IMG/VR virus record: IMGVR_UViG_3300046492_000342
Coordinates: 1-37,974 of that record
Length of the DNA stretch: 37,974 bases
Reading direction: 5' to 3' (one strand)
Source: a virus
The notes beneath the pieces were generated by a model. It saw only the letters and a program-made list of their open reading frames with translations. It searched no databases and was not told where the DNA came from. The position numbers were made by a program, and so were the translations under genes. The first letter of the stretch is position 1; every line of letters begins with the position of its first letter. Shown here piece after piece: positions 7,405 through 13,709 of this stretch.

Positions 7405-7740
7405 TCAGGTTCCTAGCGTTGGTGGGTTGTTTATCAGGGTGCACGTGGCGCGGACGTCGCCCACGGGGGCAGGCGGCGCGGTCAGCGCGCCCACCAGGTC
7501 GGACAGCTGGCCGAGGAGCCAGTCGACGGCGGGGTCGCGCTCCACCTCGACGCGGGCGTCCGCGGGCCAGTGCGCCACGTGAATCCGATCGGCCGGCGCG
7601 ACGTGGCCGTCGATGCGGCCCAGCACCAGGTGCGCGAGGCGGTGCTCCGGCGTGATGGGCGCCACGTGGAGGACGCACCAGCGGCCGGCACCCGTGTGGA
7701 GCACCTGGCCCGCCTGCAGCGCGCGGACGGGGGTTTTCAT
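7405..7740 (-). CDS. Hypothetical protein, paralogue of the neighbouring N-terminal domain (111 aa)
   Basis: This 111-residue protein starts MKTPVRALQAGQVLHTGAG and contains RIHVAHWPADARVEVE around residues 52-67. The same order of motifs, VRALQxGxVL and later DR(V/I)xxxxWPADxxxEV, is present in the first 80 residues of the downstream gene product. The two genes are separated by only three bases, so a tandem domain duplication is likely. The C-terminal 30 residues are Pro- and Ala-rich. Its ATG overlaps the upstream stop as ATGA. Family and function are not recognised. Confidence 0.65.
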   Translation of the reverse strand: MKTPVRALQAGQVLHTGAGRWCVLHVAPITPEHRLAHLVLGRIDGHVAPADRIHVAHWPADARVEVERDPAVDWLLGQLSDLVGALTAPPAPVGDVRATCTLINNPPTLGT

Positions 7741-7952
7741 GCGGTGGCGGGGACGAGGCGACGCATTGCCGCGAGGCGGTGTTCCAGGTAGGCGATGGCG
7801 GCGTCCCCGAGCGTGAACCCGCGAGGCAGGGCCGGCACCTCCCGGAGGTTGTTGCGCAGCGTCGCGCCTGCGAAGTCGGCGCCCACGAGTAGGGCCAGGG
7901 CGTCGAGTTGCGTTTTGCGCAGCTGGTCGAGCAGGGAAAGAGATTGGGCCAT
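7737..7952 (-). CDS. Small helical hypothetical protein (71 aa)
   Basis: This 71-residue protein starts MAQSLSLLDQLRKTQLDALA and looks all-helical, with a GFTLGDAAIAYLEHRL segment near the C-terminus. The ATG at 7952 has a strong GGAGG ribosome site 8 bases upstream, the best in this operon. Its stop overlaps the next start by four bases. No family was recognised. Confidence 0.6.
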   Translation of the reverse strand: MAQSLSLLDQLRKTQLDALALLVGADFAGATLRNNLREVPALPRGFTLGDAAIAYLEHRLAAMRRLVPATA

Positions 7953-7971
7953 GTTGCGTCCTCCAGGTGGA

Positions 7972-7987
7972 GCCCGCCGGAGCGGGC
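7972..7987 (-). other. Intergenic hairpin with UCCG loop
   Basis: Read on the minus strand, GCCCGC-TCCG-GCGGGC forms a six-pair stem with a UCCG tetraloop between the 7997 stop and the 7952 start. There is no U-tract after it, so it is not a standard terminator. It may protect or process the transcript between the PAPS-reductase-like gene and the small genes behind it. Confidence 0.5.
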
Positions 7988-7996
7988 GGGGTGAGA

Positions 7997-8746
7997 TTAG
8001 GCAGCGCGGGCCAGTACGCCCGTGATTTGCTCCAGGGTGCGGCGGCCGTGGGTTTTCGACGGCATCATCATTACTTGCCCGGTCGAGCGTTCCAGCTCCA
8101 CGTATTTGCGGTACAGGTCGGGATTGAGGCCGGCCGCGGTCGTAAGGTCGGCTTGGTTGCTCATGATGCAAAAACAGCAGCTAAAGCGCGACATGCCGGC
8201 GGCGTATACCCAATGCGGTTTTTGGCCAGCGGCCGCGATTTCCGCGAACACCTGGTCCACGGTCAGGGCGTGGATCGGGAGCCAGTCATACCACTCACGG
8301 CCGGCTTTGCTGTTGCGTTCGCTGAATTTGAACGGCGCCAGCTTGGAGCGGCCGGAGGATTCTTGCGCGCGCATTCCCATGCAATTGACGATCAACTTAA
8401 CGCCGAACTGGCGGATAGTGCGCTCAATCGGGCCGCGCTTGAGGTCGGACGTGCATTGCCGTTGGGACGGGCTGGGGAACATGCCGCGCTCATGGATCAT
8501 TTGCAGCAGGCCGCGACGCGACGCGCACACGTGCAACGGTTCGCCCGAAGTGGTCGCCTTGATGTGCTCGACAGCGCCGCCCCATTCAACTTCGCCAAGG
8601 TCGGCGTGCACCAACACGATTTGAGCCGGCGGCACGAATTTGCGCACGGTCAGATACATGGCTTGGGAGTCCTTCCCGCCGCTATGGTTGACCACGAACA
8701 GGGCCCCGCGGGCGATCAGGTCAAGAATTTCTTTCGGTGGCGTCAT
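7997..8746 (-). CDS. PAPS reductase / PP-loop ATP pyrophosphatase family protein (249 aa)
   Basis: A 249-residue protein with the PP-loop FVVNHSGGKDSQAM (SGGKDS at residues 22-27), which binds ATP pyrophosphate in PAPS reductases, DndC-type and tRNA-thiolation enzymes. A QRQCTSDLKRGPI segment follows the family's Cys-containing substrate region, and a later SRFSCCFCIMSN segment is a probable metal or Fe-S site. Phages often carry such proteins. A role in sulfur metabolism, nucleotide or DNA modification is possible but not shown. No Dnd partners are encoded in the window. The ATG at 8746 is chosen over a frame-open site at 8776 because AAGAGA lies 8-9 bases upstream. It is the first gene behind the promoter at 8795-8823. 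Confidence 0.82.
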   Translation of the reverse strand: MTPPKEILDLIARGALFVVNHSGGKDSQAMYLTVRKFVPPAQIVLVHADLGEVEWGGAVEHIKATTSGEPLHVCASRRGLLQMIHERGMFPSPSQRQCTSDLKRGPIERTIRQFGVKLIVNCMGMRAQESSGRSKLAPFKFSERNSKAGREWYDWLPIHALTVDQVFAEIAAAGQKPHWVYAAGMSRFSCCFCIMSNQADLTTAAGLNPDLYRKYVELERSTGQVMMMPSKTHGRRTLEQITGVLARAA

Positions 8747-8794
8747 GCTGTTTTCTCTTGTTACGCCGTGCAACATGCCCGGCTGTTGATATGA

Positions 8795-8823
8795 ATCATA
8801 CTTAAGTTACTTAAGCATTGCAA
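8795..8823 (-). promoter_or_regulatory. Sigma70-type promoter with operator in the spacer
   Basis: On the minus strand, TTGCAA (-35) and TATGAT (-10) are separated by exactly 17 bases. The spacer contains the AT-rich palindrome at 8801-8815. It would drive the 8746-5014 unit and lies just after the terminator of the preceding unit. Confidence 0.8.
8801..8815. promoter_or_regulatory. AT-rich operator, copy 1
   Basis: CTTAAGTTACTTAAG is a perfect palindrome with seven-base arms around one centre base. On the minus strand it reads CTTAAGTAACTTAAG. The copies at 18622-18636 and 22396-22410 match it at 13-14 of 15 positions. It occupies the -35/-10 spacer, so a bound protein should block RNA polymerase. 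Confidence 0.8.
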
Positions 8824-8824
8824 C

Positions 8825-8849
8825 AAGAAAATGGCCCCGGAGGGCCATA
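8825..8849 (-). terminator. Intrinsic terminator of the 12597-8870 unit
   Basis: On the minus strand, ATGGCCC-TCCG-GGGCCAT forms a seven-pair stem with a UCCG loop, followed by TTTCTT. It lies 20 bases after the stop of the Gp49/66-like gene and separates that unit from the promoter at 8795-8823. Confidence 0.85.
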
Positions 8850-8869
8850 GATCAAACAATCGGCAGGAA

Positions 8870-9649
8870 CTAGGCCGCGGGGAAAGCGGCAATGCGCGAG
8901 GCCAATACGTTGGAGTATTCCGTCATGGCCGCGTGCTGGTCGAGCAGGCGCAGGCGTTCGGCAGGGTCCAGGGTGGCGTAAATCTCGCCGTTGATGAATG
9001 CGCCCAGGCGCTCGGCCTTGGCGTCCAGCTCGGCGCGCTCGCGGACCACGCGCTCCTGGTGCGACAAGCTCGGCTCCGCCACGAGCGGCGGCTCCTGGCC
9101 GGTGAACACGGACAGGGCAACCAACAGGCCGTTGGCCATGCCGCGCATATATTCGCCGGCGTCGACGGTGCCCGGGGCGGTCTGAATGGCCACGAGGTCG
9201 CGCAGCTTCTCGACTTTCTCGAGGTAGACGTCGCCGGCGAACAGGCGCTCCGCCAGGAGATAGCCCTCCAGCGGCCAGATTTGATCCACGGCCGCCTTGT
9301 AGGCGTATTCGCACCCGATTTCCTGGCTAAAGTTGGCCGCGCTCACGGGGCCGTTATTCACGCCCACGACACAAAACCCGTTGGCCAGCTGCAGGCGGCA
9401 AACCGTCGTGCGGGTGCCCTCCAGGTTGGTGTAGGTTTCGTCCACGATGAGGGATTGAATGTGCTCTTTCGTGATCCGGGGGGCGGTCGGCTTGGCGGCC
9501 TCGATTTTCGCCTCGAGCTCGGCGTCGGACAGCGGCTCCGCTAGGTCGGCGCCCACGTAGGGCGTGGCCTGCTCGGCGGGGCGGGCAGCGGTGGCGGCGG
9601 TGGCCAGGGTCGAAGCGATGGCGGCGGCGAGGATACGATTTTTTTGCAT
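8870..9649 (-). CDS. N4 Gp49 / Sf6 Gp66 family protein with signal-like N-terminus (259 aa)
   Basis: Residues about 55-125 (RITKEHIQSLIVDETYTN..., then VCRLQLANGFCVVG and QIWPLEGYLLAERL) match the N4 Gp49 / Sf6 Gp66 family of small phage proteins of unknown function. Two additions stand out. The first 23 residues (MQKNRILAAAIASTLATAAT, then AARP) look like a Sec signal peptide with a basic start, hydrophobic core and Ala-x-Ala end. The C-terminal 65 residues (ERVVRERAELDAKAERLGAF..., then QHAAMTEYSNVLASRI) resemble a separate helical module seen in many phage proteins. The ATG at 9649 has GAGAA upstream. Upstream codons in the same frame lack a good start. Confidence 0.8.
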   Translation of the reverse strand: MQKNRILAAAIASTLATAATAARPAEQATPYVGADLAEPLSDAELEAKIEAAKPTAPRITKEHIQSLIVDETYTNLEGTRTTVCRLQLANGFCVVGVNNGPVSAANFSQEIGCEYAYKAAVDQIWPLEGYLLAERLFAGDVYLEKVEKLRDLVAIQTAPGTVDAGEYMRGMANGLLVALSVFTGQEPPLVAEPSLSHQERVVRERAELDAKAERLGAFINGEIYATLDPAERLRLLDQHAAMTEYSNVLASRIAAFPAA

Positions 9650-9666
9650 GGTGTTCTCGTGGGTAG

Positions 9667-9873
9667 TTAGGCGGCGGATTTCGGGGCGTCCAGGGCGGCG
9701 CGGACAAAGCAATCCTTGGCCTCGAGCAGCTTACGCATACCGGCCGATTTCTCCGGGCCGTCCGGGAGCTCCTGCTCGAGTTTTTCGGCCAGCTCGCCAA
9801 TGGGGCGGCTCACGGCTTGGAGGTGGGCCGGGAGGTGGGAATAGGCAAAATATTTAATCGTGGTGCTTGGCAT
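9667..9873 (-). CDS. Small conserved phage helical-hairpin protein (68 aa)
   Basis: A 68-residue protein, IKYFAYSHLPAHLQAVSRPI followed by a helix ending RKLLEAKDCFVRAALD. The order YFxYxHLPxxLQxVSxPxxxLA...LPxGPEKxxGxRKLLEAKDCxVRA recurs in many tailed phages, usually in early or replication clusters. It predicts two long helices. I know of no proven function for this exact family. Some small helical-hairpin phage proteins are anti-defence cyclic-nucleotide sponges, but I do not see their diagnostic motifs. AGAGGA lies 6-7 bases before the ATG, a strong ribosome site. It is in the same operon as the primase-helicase. Confidence 0.75.
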   Translation of the reverse strand: MPSTTIKYFAYSHLPAHLQAVSRPIGELAEKLEQELPDGPEKSAGMRKLLEAKDCFVRAALDAPKSAA

Positions 9874-9890
9874 GTTGTCCTCTTTTCAGG

Positions 9891-12293
9891 TTATGACACG
9901 GTATTCAGCAGCGGCGCCATTTGGGCCGCGCTGTAGGATTTGGCAATCTCGGCGGCGCCAGTGATGCGCGTCACCTCGTGGCCAATCTTGGCGAACAGCA
10001 CCGGCTTGCCGCCGTCCGGTGCCACAATGTTGTTGACGCGGCCCTTGTTGGCCAGTAAGCCCGGGTGCCAGTCGTAGCCCACGCGGACCAGCATGTCGCG
10101 GCGCGCATTGATCGGCACGCGGTTGGCTTTGCCCAGCTGCTCGAGCAGGCCATGCAAGGCCATGGACGAAATCCACCCGCCGGCAAAACCGGGTTTGCCC
10201 TGCTCGATCGCCTCGAGGATTTCTTGCTCGACGCCGCCCAGGCCCGCCGCGATCGCGTCCTCGGTGCTGGTGGTTTTCGGCGCAATGTGGCCGTGGGCCG
10301 GGTTGAACTCGTCCGGGATGGCGTAGGTTTGCAAGTACTCGTTGATGATGGCGAACCCGCCGCCACGGGCCCAGGCGTACAGGCGCGGGAAATATTCCCC
10401 GCTCATGCCCCATTCGACCAGATCCTCGGCGGTTTGCTGTGCGGTGAAAAATGGCGCGATTCGGCGGTCGTTCTTGCTCTTGCGGTAGCCGTCTTTATGA
10501 TTCGAGTTAATCATGAAATTGCAGCACACTTCGCGGGAGACTTTCTTTTCCCCCTTGCCCTGGATTTGCTGCTCCTCGCCGGTAATCATCGGCTTGAGCT
10601 CCTCCATTACCTCCTGGCGGCCGTCCGAGACATAAATATCCTCGACGCCGATAAACACGGTTCCATATTGCCAATCGTTGAAACGGTCGGCAATGTCGGA
10701 CGCCTTGGGGAAATAGGTGTAGCGGCGGCCGATCGCATAGGCCACGCACCGGGTGAGGAACGTTTTTCCGTTGCCCTCCACGCCCTGAATGAACGGCGCC
10801 CACTGGAATTTAATCCCCTTGTGCTGGACCACGGCCGCCATGTAGGACAGCAAAATCGTGCGGTCGCGCTCGTCCGGCAGCAGCGCGGCCAGGTGGCGGA
10901 GGAACGGCTCGGCGTCGCCGGTGGCGCGCGGCGTGTCGACTGGCCACCACAAATTGGCCTTGGCCTGGCCGTCATAGTCGAGCACGGCGCCGGCCGGGCG
11001 GTCGGGCCTGAAACACGACGAATCGGCGCGGGGCGCGCGCAGGGCCTGCGATTGGCTGAACGCCTCCCACGGGTCGCGGCTGGTGCGGTTGTTGTCCAGA
11101 TCCATCACGAAGGTATAGCCCCCGAACATCACGCGGAATTGGTCCGGGCGGAGCAGGTAGCCCCCCGGCACCAGGACGGCGTGGCGGTCGCACACGTAGG
11201 AGCACCCGCGGAACAGTTCGATTTGCTGCTCGGGGCCCAGGTACGTGGAGCCCGTCACCAGCGTGGCCGCGGGTGCGCCCTCCGGCCCGAGGGCCAGATT
11301 AAGCGCCACGTTTTGCGGCAGCGGTTCGGGGGCTTTGTCCTTTAAAACCTGGTCGTCCTGTTGCACGGCCACGGCGCCCAGGATGGTGGCGTATACATAG
11401 CTCTCGCGGTCCCACTTGCCCCGCACCAGGGCGGATTGGAACATCAAGCGGCGGATCCGCTCGCAATCCTTGCCGGTCCAGAACGCCAGGTGTTGGGCGA
11501 GCGCGCGATCGGCCCGGCTGGCGTCATAGGCCAGCGCGCCGTTACCGTCCGGCGGGTAGGCCGTGGCCAGCACGTCGACGTTGCACTCCCACAGATCGGC
11601 AAAGCTCGCGGCGGCGCCGAACGCTGCGCGCGCGCTGGTCGATTGCATGGCGCGGGCGAGGAGCTGCTCGTCGTCCACGGGGCCATTCCAGCCGGCCACG
11701 GGCTCGGTGGTCCACTCGGCGTCCTGGCCGGTGCTGGTCGTCACGCGTTTGAGCCATTTTTCCGTGAGGGCGTAGAGGCCCGCCGTGTGCTCGGTCGCAA
11801 TGTCGCCCGTAATGCCGGTCCCGGTCAGGGCCACGAAACGCTTTTCGGTGTAGAGGTCGAACAGCTTATTCGTGTAATCCTTTTTGCGCCGATCGGCTGG
11901 CGCGGTGCCGGTGCCGAAAAAGTGCAGGCCCCGGCCGGATTGGGAAATCTCGCACGCGGCGCCAGGCAGCGCGGCGGCCAGCTCGGCAACGATCGGCGTC
12001 CAGGTGTTCGTGGCCGGGTCGAGGCAGTTGTCCACGTCGACAAAATAGAACGGGTCTTGCTCGGTGAACGTGAATCCCACGCAGTAGCCGGCGCCCCACG
12101 CGGTCGCAATCTGGCAGGCCTGCGCGGCGTCCAACCAAATGCCCGGGTCGTGGGCGTCGTGGCGGGTGCCGCTCCATACGTTGAGCGGGTACTTGAACGT
12201 TTTGCCCGGGTGCTCCAGATCCGGGACGAGCTGGCACACGATGAATTGGCGATACGCCGCCATTGCGGCCAGGGCGGGGGGCAGCTGGTGCAT
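9891..12293 (-). CDS. Primase-helicase (AEP-like primase plus DUF5906/D5-type ATPase), 800 aa
   Basis: This 800-residue protein is the replisome primase and helicase of this phage. The N-terminal part shows the archaeo-eukaryotic primase signature: FVDVDN at residues 84-89 supplies the metal-binding acids, and SQSGRGLHFFG at about 117-127 is the SxxG(x)H nucleotide-binding segment. The C-terminal part is an SF3-like ATPase with Walker A GVEGNGKT at 504-511 and Walker B-like VFIGVEDIY about 40 residues later. A NFMINSNHKD segment supplies the usual sensor Asn. The ATG at 12293 follows the upstream stop by one base. The open frame continues further upstream, but there it shadows the regulator gene and is rejected. 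Confidence 0.9.
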   Translation of the reverse strand: MHQLPPALAAMAAYRQFIVCQLVPDLEHPGKTFKYPLNVWSGTRHDAHDPGIWLDAAQACQIATAWGAGYCVGFTFTEQDPFYFVDVDNCLDPATNTWTPIVAELAAALPGAACEISQSGRGLHFFGTGTAPADRRKKDYTNKLFDLYTEKRFVALTGTGITGDIATEHTAGLYALTEKWLKRVTTSTGQDAEWTTEPVAGWNGPVDDEQLLARAMQSTSARAAFGAAASFADLWECNVDVLATAYPPDGNGALAYDASRADRALAQHLAFWTGKDCERIRRLMFQSALVRGKWDRESYVYATILGAVAVQQDDQVLKDKAPEPLPQNVALNLALGPEGAPAATLVTGSTYLGPEQQIELFRGCSYVCDRHAVLVPGGYLLRPDQFRVMFGGYTFVMDLDNNRTSRDPWEAFSQSQALRAPRADSSCFRPDRPAGAVLDYDGQAKANLWWPVDTPRATGDAEPFLRHLAALLPDERDRTILLSYMAAVVQHKGIKFQWAPFIQGVEGNGKTFLTRCVAYAIGRRYTYFPKASDIADRFNDWQYGTVFIGVEDIYVSDGRQEVMEELKPMITGEEQQIQGKGEKKVSREVCCNFMINSNHKDGYRKSKNDRRIAPFFTAQQTAEDLVEWGMSGEYFPRLYAWARGGGFAIINEYLQTYAIPDEFNPAHGHIAPKTTSTEDAIAAGLGGVEQEILEAIEQGKPGFAGGWISSMALHGLLEQLGKANRVPINARRDMLVRVGYDWHPGLLANKGRVNNIVAPDGGKPVLFAKIGHEVTRITGAAEIAKSYSAAQMAPLLNTVS

Positions 12294-12294
12294 G

Positions 12295-12597
12295 TTACGC
12301 CTTGAGTGAGTTTGCGGCGGCGTCGCGGAGCGCCTCGGGGGCCTTGAGCGCCTCATGGTCACGCGTGGCCAGGCCTTGGGCCAGCACGGCCAGGTGGCGT
12401 TGGTGGACGGCGGCGCGCATGAGCGAGCGGCGGAATTGGGCCATGGTGCCGAAGTGCAGCGAAACGGTGCCCTCCGCCACGCCCACGGCCTGCGCCAGGT
12501 CGGCCCGGGATACCTGTTGATAGCCTTTCGACGCGGCCAGCACCAGGCCGGCGGCGATGATTTCCTCAATGCGGACGGCGGATTTTTTGTAAGTCAT
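12295..12597 (-). CDS. TetR-type DNA-binding domain regulator (100 aa)
   Basis: A 100-residue protein. Residues 8-60 (RIEEIIAAGLVLAASKGYQQ, then VSRADLAQAVGVAEGTVSLH and FGTMAQFRRSL) have the full TetR_N layout: helix 1, HTH at about 29-49, and the hydrophobic end of helix 3 to helix 4. The usual TetR ligand-binding domain of 120-150 residues is missing, so it is a stand-alone DNA-binding domain with a short tail. TetR proteins bind palindromes as dimers. A TGACG-N4-CGTCA palindrome overlaps the -35 box of its own promoter, so autoregulation is likely (inferred). No ribosome site is visible, and the leader from the predicted start site is about 20-25 bases. Confidence 0.8.
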   Translation of the reverse strand: MTYKKSAVRIEEIIAAGLVLAASKGYQQVSRADLAQAVGVAEGTVSLHFGTMAQFRRSLMRAAVHQRHLAVLAQGLATRDHEALKAPEALRDAAANSLKA

Positions 12598-12607
12598 TAG
12601 AAATTGG

Positions 12608-12614
12608 GTTAAGT
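12608..12614. promoter_or_regulatory. AT-rich operator half-site
   Basis: GTTAAGT, which reads ACTTAAC on the minus strand, equals one arm of the 15-bp AT-rich operator. The other arm is degenerate (AAACTTC). It lies in the leader of the TetR-type regulator. Confidence 0.45.
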
Positions 12615-12626
12615 GAAGTTTCGTTG

Positions 12627-12655
12627 ATCTTAGTCAATACTGACGAGGGCGTCAA
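12627..12655 (-). promoter_or_regulatory. Sigma70-type promoter of the regulator/primase unit
   Basis: On the minus strand, TTGACG and TAAGAT are 17 bases apart, and TAAGATCAAC matches the promoter at 18580-18608 base for base. The palindrome TGACG-AGGG-CGTCA (12641-12654) overlaps its -35 box. A half-site of the AT-rich operator, GTTAAGT (12608-12614), lies just downstream of the start site. Confidence 0.85.
12641..12654. promoter_or_regulatory. TGACG-N4-CGTCA operator, copy 1
   Basis: TGACGAGGGCGTCA has two perfect 5-base arms around a 4-base centre. Identical arms occur at 15497-15510 and 18581-18594, always overlapping a TTGACG -35 box. Confidence 0.85.
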
Positions 12656-12658
12656 CAT

Positions 12659-13135
12659 TTATAGCGTGCCCTCGCCGGAGCAGAACGAAGCGTCCCCGCC
12701 CACGGACAGAATGAGATTTGCCCACGCGAGCTGTGCCTCCTCGCGCGGCGTGGCGGAATAGGTCCAGCCCTTTTCCTTGATTTCCCGGCTCACGAATTGG
12801 CCGAGCGTGCGGCCGACGTGTTGCGGGCCGATGAGCACCGGCCGCACGCCCACCAGGTCGCCGGATTTCAGGATCTTGTTTTCGCCGGCGGAGGTGTTGG
12901 CCAGGCCGTAGCGCACCAGGGCGCCCCGCTCGTCCTTGAGCGCGCCCACGTTGTTACGCCACAGGAGCACGCCCTTGCGCGACGCCTCGAGGCGCACGCA
13001 CGCTTGGACGGCCGTCTCGGACGCCCCGGCCTTTTCCGGCATGTAGTCGCCACCGTTGAGGCGCATTTGCTCGCGCAGATCCGCCAGCGCCGCATAGGGC
13101 ACGCCCCACTTGACGCCCCACTCCTCGAGCCTCAT
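12659..13135 (-). CDS. VRR-NUC-type nuclease (158 aa)
   Basis: A 158-residue protein with the phage VRR-NUC pattern: AVQACVRLEASRKG (E50 in the first helix), LWRNNVGALKDERG, then a PD-(D/E)xK core with D93 (KSGDLVGV), E118-x-K120 (SREIK) and a helix with Q135 (TPREEAQLAW). It ends in GGDASFCSGEG. This size is typical of stand-alone phage VRR-NUC proteins, which cut or resolve branched DNA. The ATG overlaps the upstream stop as ATGA. The first 20 residues (MRLEEWGVKWGVPYAALADL) repeat a motif found at the C-terminus of the preceding gene product. It is the last gene of the helicase unit. Confidence 0.85.
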   Translation of the reverse strand: MRLEEWGVKWGVPYAALADLREQMRLNGGDYMPEKAGASETAVQACVRLEASRKGVLLWRNNVGALKDERGALVRYGLANTSAGENKILKSGDLVGVRPVLIGPQHVGRTLGQFVSREIKEKGWTYSATPREEAQLAWANLILSVGGDASFCSGEGTL

Positions 13136-13464
13136 GGGCGCCCCCGCTCGAGCAGGCGCCGCAAATCGGCTTGCGCGTCGATCGGTGCGCCCCACTTCGC
13201 CGCCCAGGCCTCGAGGTCGGACGGGAGCAGCGGCACGGAGCGCAGGGACACGCGGCCGGAGTCGGTCAGCGTGGCCGCCGTGCCCGGGGTCATGCCGGGC
13301 CAGGCGATGAGGCCCAGCCGGAGCGCGGCCTCCGCGTCCGCTTTCTGTGCCTTGGTTGCAGGCTGGCCGAGCCATTGCAGATAAACCCGGGCGTAGCCGG
13401 CCCGGGTCAGCGCGCCGCGCTGGACGTCGTGCAGAAACGCCCGGAGGCGGTCAGGGCTCATCAT
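13132..13464 (-). CDS. Hypothetical protein sharing a motif with the VRR-NUC N-terminus (110 aa)
   Basis: A 110-residue protein with a helical N-terminus (SPDRLRAFLHDVQRGALTRA) and a GLIAWPGMTPGTAATLTDSG segment. Near its C-terminus, LEAWAAKWGAPIDAQADLRR matches the start of the next gene product, LEEWGVKWGVPYAALADLRE: L-E-x-W-x2-K-W-G-x-P-x4-A-D-L-R. Both ends overlap neighbours by four bases (ATGA), so it is translated with the nuclease and may be its partner (inferred). No known family was recognised. Confidence 0.65.
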   Translation of the reverse strand: MMSPDRLRAFLHDVQRGALTRAGYARVYLQWLGQPATKAQKADAEAALRLGLIAWPGMTPGTAATLTDSGRVSLRSVPLLPSDLEAWAAKWGAPIDAQADLRRLLERGRP

Positions 13465-13697
13465 GCCGCTTGCTCCACCTGGTAGCCGCCGCGCTTGGCC
13501 GCCTCGGCGTTGTGGTCGATCGCACGGCGCACCGTCACGGTGGGGGAGTAGTGGCCCATGGCCGGCGGGTGGAGCGGGTCCAGCTCGACGGTGGCCACGA
13601 GGCCCCGTTTGCGCAGGTTGGCCACGGCCAGGGTGAGCGCGACGATATCGTCGGACTCGGCGGAGGTCAGGTTTTCAGCAATGGAAATCAGTTTCAT
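13461..13697 (-). CDS. Hypothetical protein (78 aa)
   Basis: A 78-residue protein starting MKLISIAENLTSAESDDIVA, with a helix of the type ALTLAVANLRKRG and a following strand-like VATVELDPL. It lies between the helicase (12-base gap) and the 110-residue protein (4-base overlap). AAGG precedes the ATG. Nothing identifies a function. It belongs to the replication unit by position. Confidence 0.6.
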   Translation of the reverse strand: MKLISIAENLTSAESDDIVALTLAVANLRKRGLVATVELDPLHPPAMGHYSPTVTVRRAIDHNAEAAKRGGYQVEQAA

Positions 13698-13709
13698 GGT
13701 GTTGCCTTT

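Noticed and set aside
7997-8746. A DNA phosphorothioation (Dnd) system
   Set aside because: Only a PP-loop protein is present; no DndA, DndB, DndD or DndE partner is seen in the window.
9667-9873. Assignment of the 68-residue protein as an Acb2/Tad1-type anti-defence sponge
   Set aside because: Only size and a two-helix layout are similar; the sequence motifs I associate with that family are absent.
10065-12305. Long plus-strand open frames opposite the primase-helicase (10065-11345, 11361-12305)
   Set aside because: Composition rich in Gly, His, Arg and Val, no motifs, and the opposite strand encodes clear primase and ATPase signatures.
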